Shown: one piece after another, positions 1-11,160 of the stretch
Layout: each line of letters opens with the position of its first letter
Position numbering within the stretch: the stretch's first letter is position 1
NCBI GenBank assembly: GCA_009809945.1
Contig: WTPW01001593.1
Location: 6,004-70,003, forward strand
Length of the DNA: 64,000 bases
Source of the DNA: Gigaspora margarita
Taxonomy: Eukaryota; Glomeromycota; Glomeromycetes; Diversisporales; Gigasporaceae
Direction: 5' to 3'
Translations under genes and position numbers: made by a program
The notes under the pieces: generated by a model
Databases searched by the model: none
The model's input: only the letters and a program-made list of their open reading frames with translations
What the model was told of the DNA's origin: nothing

Positions 1-150
1 ACAAAATTTTACTAATTGATTCTAACAAAGTGCTCTAAGAAAATTTGTTTAGCAATCAAAAATACATATATTATTTTGATTTATAAAAATAGATGTGATA
101 ATTTAATTTTTAGCAAATTACTATAAAATTTATATGTAATAATCTAATTT
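1..150. repeat. Edge of a palindromic-array type repeat
   Basis: The first ~60 bases (ACAAAATTTTACTAATTGAT, then a stretch like TTTGTTTAGCA and AAAAATACAT) follow the same order of motifs as the units of the large palindromic array at 20100-22170. The rest up to 247 is AT-rich with no gene visible. The element is cut by the window edge, so its extent is unknown. Confidence 0.35.
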
Positions 151-247
151 TTAGCAAATTTATTTGATTTTAGGGGTAGCAAAAACGCCTAAATTCATAC
201 AAATCAGTTATGATCTCTATGAGAAATGTCCAGGGTCCTAATATAGT

Positions 248-427
248 AGGACCCCAAAATATACATAGATAGGTCAGGTTAATTATAGGGTTACTAAAAA
301 AGAAAAAATCTGCAGAAAAAACTTCAAAAATAAGCAAAAAAATTACTATTAATAGAAAAGATCTGCAAAAAAACCTCAAAAATAAGCAAACTCATACCTG
401 ACCTATCTATGTATATTTCGGGGTCCT
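248..427. mobile_element. 180-bp MITE, copy 1 (AGGACCCC termini)
   Basis: Inverted ends run AGGACCCCAAAATATACATA and its near-complement, with the internal motif AAAAATAAGCAAA twice. A second copy of exactly the same length lies at 60420-60599. No clean target-site duplication is seen at this copy. The 69-aa open frame across it is a by-product of AT-rich sequence. Confidence 0.85.
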
Positions 428-435
428 AATTAGTG

Positions 436-660
436 ATTGTACCCGGGTAGAACTTTGCAATTGTGTGACATAGTAATTTATCCGGATATCCGGGTAATTT
501 AATAGTAACTAGGTAGAGGTTTTCCCAACGGGTACAATCTCTAGTTCTAATATAGTACTCAGGTATAAATTTTTAAGGTTGCGTGAACAATATAGTACCC
601 GGGTATATATCAATCTTCAAGGCCGTTAGACTAATACAGTACCCGGGTACTAATATATGG
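436..660. repeat. Short dispersed repeat of TAGTACCCGGGTA
   Basis: Four imperfect copies of a 13-bp near-palindrome (core GTACCCGGGTA) at about 436, 551, 591 and 638, at irregular 40-115 bp spacing, separated by AT-rich sequence. A related inverted pair occurs near 46410-46455. No gene is present; function unknown. Confidence 0.5.
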
Positions 661-699
661 GAGTACTATTTAATGGGAGTACTTTATGGCGCACTATAT

Positions 700-1400
700 G
701 GTAGAGAGGTAGCAAAGATCTTTAATGGTGCTACCAAAGCTGAAATATTAAAAAACTGGAGCCAGAGAATTGGACAACAAGATCCTCGAAGAGGGGTCCA
801 CCAACCTGGTCCCCAGAGTCACACCAGAGGAAAAGAACCTACGTTCTGACAGTAGGTACCAAGGAAAGAAAGCCATATCAACCCTTCTGAGCTGACTGGT
901 TTGGAAGTTTGTGGATCCGGTATAAGGACTGGTAGGATGGTAGAGGTGGGTGCCGGAATTAGAGTAAACTTTGCAAGGGCAAAAGTAGGTAATAGTAAAA
1001 AGTTATCAAAGCGTAGATAATATCTATATGGGACAGAGACTGCTCTACCGAGTGTTCCGCAAGAATAAACTAGTCCTAAGAGGATTCTGTGATATATCCA
1101 GAACTGGCCATAACTGATTTATGTAATGGAGAATTGTACCAGTAATACAAGGAGGACTAGCAGGAGGAGCAGGGACCAGAGAATTTAAATAGATAACTTC
1201 CTAGTTGGGTTGCAGGTATGGCAACTAGTGTAGAACCTTCGGGCGGACTACTTAAATTAGACAACCAAAAGTTGTACATGTGGCTAGTTGTACTCTCATC
1301 TATATAACAAATGTCTGGGTGCCTCTGAAGGCACCTGTGGTCTAATTTACTTAAATAAAAACCTTCCCCAGAGTAGAAACTTTGACATAAAAAAAAAAAA
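700..1400 (+). mobile_element. tRNA-headed retroposon family A, 5'-truncated copy
   Basis: From about 700 (GAGGTAGCAAAGATCTTT) to a poly(A) tail at about 1389 this matches, with the same order of blocks, the 3' two-thirds of the full copy at 25119-26106. Shared blocks include the GGTACCAAGGAAAGAAAG and TGGTTTGGAAGTTTG segments and the segment ending in GTAGAAACTTTGA plus A-tail. The tRNA-like head is missing, as expected of incomplete reverse transcription. The 88-aa and 90-aa open frames inside it are not genes. Confidence 0.8.
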
Positions 1401-1521
1401 TAAAAAATAAAATAAAAAATTTTTAGCAAATTTGATTAAATAGTTGTCAAGATATTTTAATTTAAAAATTAAAAAAATTTTACTAAAAATAATCTGCTCC
1501 TTTTCTACTAACTCACCCCCA
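1395..1521. mobile_element. Fragment of TA-flanked MITE family (GAGTCAATAGAAAAGGA ends)
   Basis: Right half of the MITE seen whole at 6456-6654 and 34316-34567: the segment AATAGTTGTCAAGATATTTT and the terminal CTCCTTTTCTACTAACTCAC are shared, followed by TA. The left half is replaced by the A-tail of the upstream retroposon. Confidence 0.7.
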
Positions 1522-1523
1522 TA

Positions 1524-2483
1524 TGTCTGTTCTAACCCTAACTCTAATCCTAGTACTAAACAGGCTCTAATCCTAATTTTAACTAAATTTTCAAAAAATA
1601 ATGTGAGTACATGGCTTTAGCCATCCTCCAAATCAGGAATACATCCCCAGATTGGAACTGGTACTGTCAAGAGTGAGTTTGGTTACAAATAAACAATCAG
1701 GAGGGCACATGAAAAATTTCTTACCATTTTAAATATAGTTTCTTTTATGTACATATAACACTTTGATAGATTTTATCTATATAATGTTATATAATTTTTA
1801 TTGTTTTAGTATTTTAGACATAGTAATACCTTCATATTCTATTTTATTTCTTTATCTTTGGTTTTCCTTTTGTCTGTTTGTTTTTTTTTCTTAGAATTTT
1901 CTTTTTGGTTTTGTTTGTTGGTTTTTATTTAGTAGTTCATTCTCTCTTTTAAGATTTTTCTCTTTTTTTTTTTTATCTTTATGAGAAGCTTAGGGATAAA
2001 GTTTTTTAAAATAGTGGATTATAAAGTAGTAACTAAGTACCTTATTATATTTGAAAGATGTATTTATGACAAAAGATCATAGCCGCTTTTATTGACAAAC
2101 ACCAGTGCGACAATCCTATTTTAGCACCAATTTGTAGCAGCCAGTTGCGGCCTATTATAGTAACTAGATATGTTTCTTGTTGTGTATTTTTATATATGTC
2201 AATAATATCTAATAAATAGAGTAAGATTGTCAAAGAAAAAAATATATATATGTGTAACTTAAGGCATTAGTTTACCCCATCCTAAAATATTATGTAATAT
2301 TTGTTACCACTCTAACCAAATAAAAAAAAAAAAGAAAAAAAAAAAATTTTTAAAAAATATTCTTTTGAAAAAAAGTTTTTTAAAAAAGTATTTGTTTTGA
2401 AAAAAAATTTTAAATAAAGTATTTTTTTTAAAAAAAATTTTAAAAAAAGTATTTTTTTTTTTGAAAAAAAATTTTTAATAAGT
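1524..2483. other. AT-rich intergenic stretch with a possible SINE 3' end
   Basis: No gene is visible. Near 2195-2240 a segment ending GTAAGATTGTCAAAGAAA plus A-tract resembles the end of a similar segment at 62040-62290 (GTAAGACTGTCAAAGAAA), suggesting a shared short retroposon 3' end; weak support. 2310-2483 is low-complexity A/T with repeated TTTTTTTGAAAAAAA blocks. Confidence 0.4.
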
Positions 2484-2530
2484 AAGGTAGATATGGGTAT
2501 TATGCCGCACTTCCAATTATGGCGCACTGC

Positions 2531-2651
2531 TAATATCTTACGATCTACTAATCAGAATCATGTGATTTTGGTACCAATCGATTCGTCTCACTGAGACAAA
2601 TCGATTGGTACCAAAATCGTTGAATTCTGATCAGTGGATCGCAAGATATTA
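2531..2651. repeat. Hairpin with CGTCTCACTGAGAC core
   Basis: A ~120-bp imperfect palindrome. The arms start TAATATCTTACGATC and end GATCGCAAGATATTA, and the centre reads ATTCGTCTCACTGAGACAAA flanked by GGTACCAATCGATT and AATCGATTGGTACC. Related hairpins recur at 5405-5520, 5985-6060 and 6145-6256. Confidence 0.8.
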
Positions 2652-2734
2652 CGATTAAAGTAATATTTAAGTAGATACAAGTATTATGGCGCACTACCAA
2701 TTACGGTGCACTGCTAATATCTTACGATCTACTC

Positions 2735-3420
2735 ATATTTGGTACTAAGTAAACAGACAAGGCCGATTAAAACAATATTGTTCTTCAGATATAGGCAGTT
2801 CTAAAGGTGATGAGATCATGAAAAATGACCCAGTAGATCTCTTTCTACGGCCTTTCAAAGTTTTACAACGATTGTTTAAATCATGTGATTTATATAAACA
2901 ATCATTGTAAAGCTTTGAAAGGCCGTAGAAAGTGACCTACTGGGCCATTTTTCATGATCTCACCACTTTTAGAACTGCTTTGGCCTATAGAACAATATTT
3001 AATTAATCAGCCTAGTCAATTTACTTGCAGCAAATATGGGTTTGGGCATTTTTTATTTATTTTTATCTTTTTAAAAATAAATAAAAAAGTTCTCCAAACT
3101 CATATTTGCTACTAGTAAATTGACTAGGCCGATTAATTAAATATTGTTCTCTAGGCCAAGGCGGTTCTAAAGATAGTGAGATCATTAAAACGGCTATGTA
3201 GATCTTTTTCTACGGCCTCTCAAAGTTTTATAATGATTTTAAACGATTTTCTAAATCATGTAATTTTATGTAAACAATCATTATAAAACTTGAGAGGCCG
3301 TAGAAAGATATCTACTGGGCCAGTTTTTATGATCTCACCACCTTTAGAACCGTCTAGATCTGGAGAACAATATTGTCTTAATCGGTCTAGTCGATTTACT
3401 TGTAGTAAATATAGGTTCAT
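2735..3420. repeat. Double palindrome (unit, inverted unit, unit, inverted unit)
   Basis: A ~165-bp unit appears four times in alternating orientation, with symmetry centres near 2890, 3065 and 3265. Recognisable unit blocks are TTTCTACGGCCT, ATCATGAAAAATG, CTAGGCCGATTAA and AATTGACTAGGCC. Single-stranded DNA could fold here into long hairpins. The 67-aa open frame at 3290-3493 is a by-product. Confidence 0.8.
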
Positions 3421-3491
3421 AACACTTTTTAATTTTTTTAAATTTTTTTTTTGTTTTTGTATAGGTATTATAGTAATAGAAATATTGCAGT

Positions 3492-5394
3492 AAGTGTTGG
3501 CCCTTGGACTGAACTGGTCCAGTGGACCACTACTGGACTGGACTGGTCCAGTCCAGTTCTAGTACTTACTAGAACTGGACCTAAATAATAAATATGTTTA
3601 TGAATAAAAATAAATTATATTTATAAAATTTTATAACTATATTTATATATTGTATAAAATTTGTCTAACTATACAAATATATTAACTTGTATTTATTATT
3701 TATATAGCATCTAAATTTTGCTACTATACAAATTTTGATTTTATAATAAATAATTTATAATATCAGTATATTAACTTTTTTTGATATAACTAAGCATCTA
3801 ATTAAATTAGTATTGTAATTGTTTAGTACTTAAATTTTGCTTTTATATAAGTTTTAGTATTAATTAATAATAATTTATAATACACTAAAATTTTGTATTT
3901 AACTAAATTGGTATTGTGATTGTTAATATCTAAATTTGCTCTTATGCAAGGTTTAGTTTAAATTAATAAATAATTTATAATATAAAAACTGGTCAATCTG
4001 AATAAACTGTTTGTATATAACATACAATACTTAGATAAGCCTGCAGAGTGATTAATTGAGCAGTTACTGTAATTTATAAAAAACAGTTAATTAATAGTAA
4101 AAGTAGTTTGCAATTAACTAAATTCATTATTATATTTTAACTATAAATTTTTAGCAAAATCACTATAAGGATTACTTTAATTAATTTTAGTACTTGTGCA
4201 CAATCTCAAACATCTTTAATCTTAATATTTTATATACATTTCCATAATACTATTAACATGTGATAATTCATATAAAAATTTAAATAAATTTGTAATTTGT
4301 TAATACCTATATAGATTTAATAGATCCGTAAAAGTTAAAGTTCCTAATAGCAGATAACTTTTGATTGGCTAAAATTTAAAATTTTAAAAATTTTTAAACT
4401 TTAATATTATATAAAATTTGAACCAGTGATTGGTTTTGGATGATTTTTCTACTGAAATATTTGTCTCAATGAGATAATTCCAACGAGCCTAAAATCGTCA
4501 AAATCCAATCACTGTATTCCAAGATCTTTATATGTTTGTGTTGCTTTAATTATATTATTTTTGAATATATTCAAAATTATTATTAAAGATCTTATAAACT
4601 TTAACATTGAATAACTTGTGAACCAGTGGTCCGTTTTGGATGATTTTGCTACCAAAATGCTCGTCTTAGTGAGACGATTCTAATGAACCTAAAATTATTA
4701 AATTCTGATTACTGGATCCCAAGATCGTTATAGATTTGTGTTATTTTAATATAAAATATTTTTAAATCAATTAAAAATAACACAAATCTATAACGATCTT
4801 TGGATCCTGTGATCAGAATTTAACGCATTAGAATCGCTCACTGAGATGAGCATTTTGGTAGTAAAATCATCCAAAATGGACCACTGGTTCACAAGTTATT
4901 CAGTGTTAAATTTATTAGATCTTTAATAATAATTTTTAATATATACAAAACTAATATAATTAAAGCTATACAAATCTATAATGATCTTGGGATCCAGTGA
5001 TTGGATTTTGACAATTTTAGGCTCATTGGAATCGTCCTTTTGAGACAAACATTTTTGTAGTAAAATCATCCAGAACAGATCACTAGTTCAAATTTTATTT
5101 AATATTAAAATTTAAAAATTTTTTGAATTTTCAAAAAATTTTAGCCAATCAAATTGCAGAATTTATGATCAGGTAGGGGGTAGGAGTAGCCTCTTAGTAG
5201 CAAAATATCAGCTGATAAATGGCCCTCCCCTTAGTATATATGTACATACAAATTATATAAAGCCTATGGCCAATAAAAATTTTTTATACAAATCATATAA
5301 AAACTGGACTGGACTGGAACTGGAACTAGTTCCAATGGAATGGTCCAATCCAGTTCAGTTTTTAAAACTGGACTTAGAACTGTACCCAACACTG
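3492..5394. mobile_element. Non-autonomous hAT-type element, 1.9 kb
   Basis: Ends are AAGTGTTGG and CCAACACTG (the first base of the left end has probably changed from C), followed inward by a GGACTGGAC-rich subterminal region at both ends. The 8-bp duplication ATTGCAGT flanks it exactly (3484-3491 and 5395-5402). An 8-bp duplication with CA-starting termini is the hAT signature. No transposase frame is present; the interior holds the palindromic block at 4380-5140. Confidence 0.85.
4380..5140. repeat. Palindromic block inside the hAT-type element
   Basis: About 760 bp with a symmetry centre near 4762, made of a ~200-bp unit in two direct copies and two inverted copies. Unit markers are GTTTTGGATGATTTT, CCAAAATGCTCGTCTTAGTG and ACTGGATCCCAAGATCG. 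Each unit contains the GTCTCANTGAGAC mini-palindrome seen elsewhere in this window. Confidence 0.75.
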
Positions 5395-5404
5395 ATTGCA
5401 GTAT

Positions 5405-6075
5405 ATAGCAACATCTTGTGAACCATCAATTAGAATCAAATGATTTTGTTACCATTCGATTCGTCTCATTGAGACGAATCGAATGTGCTAAAATCATATG
5501 ATTTTGACTGATATTTCTCGAGGTATCATAATTTAACCAAAATAAGCTGCGCAAATCAAAATTTAAAATTAGCATGAAATCATGAATAATTTCTGATGGG
5601 CCAGTCCGTTTTTTATAATTTTACTACCAAAATGACTGCCTTGAAGAGACAATTCCAACAAGCCCAAAATCGCTAAAATCTGATCATGAGATCACGGGAT
5701 TGTTAAAGTTTTATTATTATTTTGATGAAAATAGATAAACTAACCTAATTTTCATCAAAAACAATGCAAAAAACTTAACGTTCCTGTGATCCCGTAATTG
5801 AATTTTAGCAATTTTGGGCTTGTTGAAATCACCTCTTCAAGGCAGTCATTTTGGTAGTAAAATTATAAAAAACAGACTGGTCTGTCAAAAGTTATTTATG
5901 ATTTCATATTAAGTTTAAAATTTGTTTTGCGTACTTATTTTGGTTAAATTATAATATATCGAGAAGTATTAGTCAAAATCGCATGATTTTGGTACCGTTC
6001 GATTCGTCATAATGAGATGAATCGAATGATAACAAAATCATTCGATTCTGATTAATAGAACTTAATAGATAATGA
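5405..6075. repeat. 670-bp imperfect palindrome
   Basis: Arms are complementary from ATTCGATTCGTCTCATTGAG on the left to the matching block near 6000-6030, with AACCAAAATAAG / CTTATTTTGGTT and CATGAAATCATGAATAA / TTATTTATGATTTCAT in between. The centre near 5736 is TTTTGATGAAAATAG...CTAATTTTCATCAAAA. No coding sequence. Confidence 0.75.
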
Positions 6076-6144
6076 AAATACGATGTGCACCATAATTGGT
6101 ATATGTGTTATAATTTAGCTTTTTTAATTTGTATATTGTAATTA

Positions 6145-6256
6145 ACAATATCGTATGATCTAGTAATTAGAATTGACCGATTTTGGTACCATTCGATTCG
6201 TCTTGATAAGACGAATTAAATGGTACCAAAATCATTCGATTCTGGTCGATATATCA
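6145..6256. repeat. Hairpin with GTACCATTCGATTCGTCTTG core
   Basis: About 110-bp imperfect palindrome around ATTCGTCTTGATAAGACGAA, with GATTTTGGTACCATT and AATGGTACCAAAATC arms. It is the right-side counterpart of the hairpin at 2531-2651. Confidence 0.75.
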
Positions 6257-6455
6257 TGTATTATTAGCTAAAATACTTAACTTTGCCATAATACCTATAT
6301 CTACCTTATATTTTTTGAAAAAATTGTTAATTTGACAATTGGCTAAAATTTATTAAATATTAAAGCTTATATATAAAATATGGTTAATTAGCTCTAATAA
6401 AAAATGGACAAAAATTTTAAAAAGTTTATAGTAAAGCTAATGTAACCTCTATATA

Positions 6456-6654
6456 TGAGGTGAGTCAATAGAAAAGAAACAATTTTTTCTAAATAAAAGT
6501 TTTTTTAACTTTAAGCTTAAATATCTTATAATTTCAAGATTAAAATAAAAAAATTTTTGGCAAATTTGATTAAATAGTTGTCAAGATATTTTAATTTAAA
6601 AATTAAAAAAATTTTACTAAAAATGATTTGTCCCTTTTCTATTGATCACTCCCA
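6456..6654. mobile_element. TA-flanked MITE, complete copy
   Basis: Inverted ends TGAGGTGAGTCAATAGAAAA and its complement, with TA on each side (6454-6455 and 6655-6656), which suggests a Tc1/mariner-type target. The internal block AATAGTTGTCAAGATATTTT is shared with copies at 1395-1521, 22625-22751 and 34316-34567. Confidence 0.75.
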
Positions 6655-6899
6655 TATATTGTTCGGAGTCCTATAAGAATAGTATATATTTAATAAACTA
6701 GATACTATTAATTACCAATCTGGATAAGATCAGCACTATAGCTATATTATTACTATATTTGGAGGTCAGCTAAAGCAAGGTGAATTTTAAAAAATTATCT
6801 AATTTAACATTTATTTAGATTAGGATTAGAGTTAGGGTTGTTTTTGAATTATATTTAGAAGGGCCTATAAGCAAAATTGCTTTTCTGACATTTATTATT

Positions 6900-7575
6900 T
6901 TTTTTTTTTGTGTCAAAGTTTCTACTTTGGAAAAAGATATTTATTCAAGCAACCAGATCAAGACTGCCTCTTTGGGCACCCGATATTTGTTACATTGATG
7001 AGAATATACTAGCCATATATACAACTTTTGGTTGTCTAATTTAAATAGTCCGCCCAAAGGTTCTACACTAGTTGCTATACCTGCAACCCAACTAGGAGGT
7101 TACCAATTTAAACCCTCTGGTTCATGCTTCACCTACCAACCCTACTTGTATCACTGGTATAGCCCTCTATTATATTCAGTGTTGGCATTTGGACTATGTC
7201 CAATAAAAATTTTATTTGGACTTGGACAAATATGAACATGGACTAATCTAAATAGTGTTCATGTCCATATCTTATCTTTGCATCTTATCTTTGTAGGAAT
7301 TTTCAGAATATTCCAGAGTTTCGCCCAAATTTTAGGCTCAATTTTGTGTTATGTTCAGGATCTTTCGGAGCTGCAGCCTATGCGTTTTATTTGGACTAAG
7401 TGTCTTATGTCCAATAAAAAAATATGGACAATATGGATATAGTCCATAAATGTTCATGTCCAATGGTCCATATTTTCCATATCCATATTTTGCCAACACT
7501 GATTATATTAATCAGTCAAGATCAGTCCCAGATACTTTATGGAATCCCCTTAGGACTAGTTTATTCTTTCTAATA
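6900..7575 (-). mobile_element. tRNA-headed retroposon family A, inverted copy split by a hAT-type MITE
   Basis: The poly(T) at about 6898-6910 is the complement of the A-tail. The body (CAAAGTTTCTACTTTGG, TTGGTTGTCTAATTTAAATA, CCTGCAACCCAACTAGGAGG) is the complement of the 3' part of the copy at 25119-26106. Homology stops at 7176, resumes at 7510 and ends near 7570 (CTTAGGACTAGTTTATTCT), because a 325-bp element has inserted. Confidence 0.8.
7177..7501. mobile_element. hAT-type MITE, 325 bp
   Basis: Ends CAGTGTTGGCATTTGGACT and its partner ...TTTTGCCAACACTG. A perfect 8-bp duplication ATTATATT lies at 7169-7176 and 7502-7509, and the host retroposon sequence continues on both sides. Subterminal ATGTCCAA/TTGGACAT motifs are repeated. 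No transposase. The 67-aa frame spanning 7032-7235 is not a gene. Confidence 0.9.
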
Positions 7576-8194
7576 TTTTTTATTAATGTACTAAAGCAGG
7601 TATAAATTACTATTTCTTGCATTTTTCATATTTTTTCTTTTTTTGAATAGTTTGTTTTCTTTGAGATAATTCAGATTAGTCAAAATTTCACAATTTGATT
7701 GGTCGATCATTTGTTAATTATCAAAAATTCACTTTGCTTTAGCCTATCTCTATATTTGGAATTGGGAATAAACAAATAAGTAAACAATATATTATTGAAT
7801 CTAATGTTAACCTATATAAAAAGTTTTTTTTTATATTAAGTAAATATTATTTTTGCTCTAAATAAAGTTGTAAAGCAGGTTCTTATAGTTCTACTACTAA
7901 AAAATTATTAAAATTGGACCAGTAGATAAAAAGATATATATCCAATGCTTTCAGTCCAATAGATTGGACTGGACTGGACAAAGGTAGTCCAATGTTCAGG
8001 TCCAATGTCTAGCCCAATACTGGAAGTGGTTAGTAAAAACTATATATACAACTTATAGAGGATACAAAGCCTATTTAGTGCCCATCCTCTTAGAACATAT
8101 TATACAAAAAATAAAAATACCTTCATATTAACTATATTTCTGCAGGTTAGATTCAAATTTTAGTCTAATCTTAATTAACTACATTAGCAAATTT
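7576..8194. other. AT-rich stretch, no gene seen
   Basis: Non-coding sequence. At 7905-8035 TGGACTGGACTGGACAA and TCCAATG motifs recall the subterminal parts of the hAT-type elements, but no paired ends or duplication were found. Confidence 0.5.
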
Positions 8195-10480
8195 ATAGTA
8201 GCAAAATCTTTCAAAAGATCTTGTGAATCTGCAGTCCCTTTTGAAAGATTTTGCTAACTACAATGCATTTCAAAATATTTCACAATATATTTTAAAATAT
8301 TTTAGTTTTTGAAATATTTTAAAAATTATTTCAAAATATTTCAAAAGTAGTATCAAAATATTTTTTGAAATATTTCAAATAATTATCATAATTTATATAT
8401 TGATTACAAAATATGATAATATAATTATTCAAATGATTAAATATCACAATAATTACTGACCAAAATTTTTTCTCACAATTTGATCCTATTTTTGAATATA
8501 GTCAAATATTTTAGATATAGGAAACCAAGCTGGATCAGTAGATTTGTAATCTGGGTCATACCAAGAGTGTATTGAACTAATATTTTCAAAATATTTTGAT
8601 GATGTTCGAATATAATTTACAAACTTTGTATTACAAATTAGATTGATCTTTTGTTTATAATTAGATCTTCAGTTTTATATTGTTTTTTTTTTGTTTTTGT
8701 TTTATTTTTTTTTTTGGTTTGGTTTTTTTTTTTTTTTTATTTATTTTTTAATTTTTTTCTTTTTATTTCAGCACTTTACAAAAACATCAACCTAACTTCT
8801 TTGGTGTTTTGCAAGAAAACCTACAACTTTTCAGCACTTTGCAGGAACACCAATTTGACTTTGCAAGCCAACTCAGACTTCTAACAATTTGTAAAAACAC
8901 AACTATTTCTTCGCAATTTCTAAATTTTCAAGAATGTTTCTTTAAAGAAATGGTTTTAGTTAAGTGCAAGTTTTCACAAGTTTTTGCAAAGTTTCAATAT
9001 ATTTATTTTTTCATTTTATACTTTTTGGTTTTGTTTTTTTGTTTTAAATTTTTTTTATTAATTTATTTTATTCTAGCACTTCATGAGAATACAACTCTTA
9101 CTTTCTGGTACTTTGCAAGAAAACCAACTCAAATATTTTTAGCATTTTGTGAACATTAACCTGGCTTTTAAATTTTTAGAGAAATAAAAATTGAGGTTTT
9201 TTTTTTTTTTATTCAGTTAGCTTATATTTTTGTTTTTTCAGTTGTTTTTTTTTACTTATTTTTTAATTTTTATTTTATATTTCTAACTTCTTTGGCATTT
9301 TGCAAAAAAACAACCTAATTTTTTTGGCACTTTACAAAAACACCAACTTTAAAAACACCGACTCTAAAGTTTTTAGCACTTTGCAAAAACAAACTAGATT
9401 TTTTTGGCTATTTGCAAAAATACCAACACTTTTAAGAAATAGTTTTTTTTATTTTTTCACTTCTTTACTATTTTAGAAAGTATTTAATAAAAAGAGCAAA
9501 ATGAAGGTGATAACCAAAACAAAAGAAATAGCCAAAGCAAAATGATAGTTAAAACAAAGAAACAAAATAATAGCTAATTGTGGAGTGAGCGAAAATAAGC
9601 ATGTAGAGCTAGTTTTTTATGAAATTATATGCGACGAAATGTGAAAGTATTTTAAAATCTTTTTTTTTGATTTTATTTTTTTTCATCATTTTTTTATTTT
9701 TTTTTTGTATTATAATATATAATAAAGATTTTGTTAAATTTAACAGGTTGCAATATCGCCAATTAATATTTAAAAAAATTAAAATTATTATTAGGTAGGG
9801 TTAGAGTTCAAACTAATATTAAGGTTTGGGTTAGAGAGCATATATATATATACAAAATTAAGTACTAAAAACTTTTAATTAGAAACCAGAACCTAGTTTG
9901 AATAATAAAATTTCAAGATATTTAAAATTTTTGATTTTTTTTGTAATTTTTGTAATTTTTCGTTTGGTTTGTTACTTAAGATCCTGTGATCTAATTGGGC
10001 AATTATATTAATTTGCGATATCGCAACCTGCAATATTTAGCAACCTCCTATAATAAAATATGTAATATTAAATAAAAATATTTAATTTAAAATAAATTTA
10101 AAATATAATATATAATAATAAATAAACAAATATAAAATTTTATATTAAATTGCGAAATCTTGCAAAAACCTGTAAAAATGTTCCAAAATTTGCAAAAGCA
10201 TAATTATATGAATATGTATATCATTAATCGTTTATTTATTTTTTTAAAAAATTTTGAAATTTTGTAAAATATTGCAAAATATTATCTTCTGCGACCTCAG
10301 AAGAATAATAATTAGATACAGGATTGCATTTTTTTATTTGTTCTATTTCGCAATATTTTGCAATATATTTTGAAATATTTCAAAATTTATTTCGAAATAT
10401 TTTGAAAAAAATGCATGCCAAAATCTTTTGAAAGATTGGCATCTTTCAAAAGATTTTACGTTGATTGCAAAGATTTCAGC
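8195..10480. mobile_element. Possible 2.3-kb inverted-repeat element with T-rich core
   Basis: The left block (8195-8330: AGCAAAATCTTTCAAAAGAT, TTTTGAAAGATTTTGCT, ATGCATTTCAAAATATTTCA) is present in inverted order at 10350-10480, giving two ~130-bp hairpin-forming ends. The core is T-rich runs plus a degenerate repeat of GCACTTTGCAAGAACACCAA (8770-9430), which also occurs at 50440-51340. Apparent proteins of 77 and 116 aa here are poly-Phe translations of that repeat. Boundaries are approximate and no target duplication was found. Confidence 0.5.
9744..10030. mobile_element. Small inverted-repeat element (CAGGTTGCAATATCG ends)
   Basis: The left end CAGGTTGCAATATCGCCAAT is matched by the right end ...GCGATATCGCAACCTG. 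It is 287 bp and holds two TTAGAGTT/GGGTTAGAG patches that look telomere-like but are degenerate. No clear target duplication. Confidence 0.55.
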
Positions 10481-11148
10481 ATTCATATATTTATTTTGCT
10501 AATAATAAGCTATATTTATATAAAATTAACTAACCTCTTTAGTTGTTAAATTTTTTTTTTGCCCTTATTAAAAACTTCAAGTACTTTTTGATTATTAAAA
10601 ATAGTTTCAAAAGCAAGTATTTATCTAATTATAACTGTGTTTAACCACTAAAAATAATCAAAATATTAACTACTAAACTAAATCAAATTCTATTTCTATT
10701 CACTAACTAAACTAACACTATCTACTACTAATTATATTGTGTTTTTTAAAACAACTATTTCTCTAAAAAAACATATCCAAAAGCACAAAAAAATAATAGA
10801 ACAAGAAAATAACAAAATATGAGAATGAAATCTACTACTAGCAAACAACAATATCATAAGATAACAAAACCAATAACTGCTAATAAATGCAAGCAATGTT
10901 AATATACAATAGCTCTAAAATATACAAAACTAATAAAAAAAAATATAAAAAAACTATTAAAGAACCAGTTTTTATTTTGTAAAAATATACAAAAAAAACT
11001 TTCGATAAATCAGACTTACAAAACAACAAAATTAACATATTTAGTTTCTGAAATTCTGATTTTACAATAAATAGAACTATAAAATAATGTAAATATAAAA
11101 CAAAAAAATTAAAATTATAGTATAATAGAGAAAACAAAAAAAAAAAAA
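10481..11148. other. AT-rich stretch, no gene seen
   Basis: No supported gene. The 90-aa frame on the minus strand at 10880-11152 is Phe/Tyr/Leu-rich low-complexity translation without a recognisable motif, and I do not call it. Confidence 0.5.
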
Positions 11149-11160
11149 ACAAATATATTC

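Larger units (their letters stand above)
2484..6307. mobile_element. Outer fold-back element with 21-bp inverted ends, split by a hAT-type insertion
   Basis: The left end at 2484-2504 (AAGGTAGATATGGGTATTAT) and the right end at 6287-6307 are inverted copies differing at one of 21 positions. Inside the ends, both sides carry hairpins with the core CGTCTCANTGAGACG. A 1903-bp hAT-type element with its own 8-bp duplication sits in the middle, so the original was about 1.9 kb. No coding capacity is present. Superfamily is not recognised. Confidence 0.65.

Noticed and set aside
8651-9159. Two overlapping plus-strand frames with poly-Phe and CKNTN repeats
   Set aside because: Translations of T-runs and a degenerate DNA repeat, open in more than one frame.
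10880-11152. 90-aa minus-strand frame rich in Phe and Tyr
   Set aside because: AT-rich low-complexity sequence without motifs.
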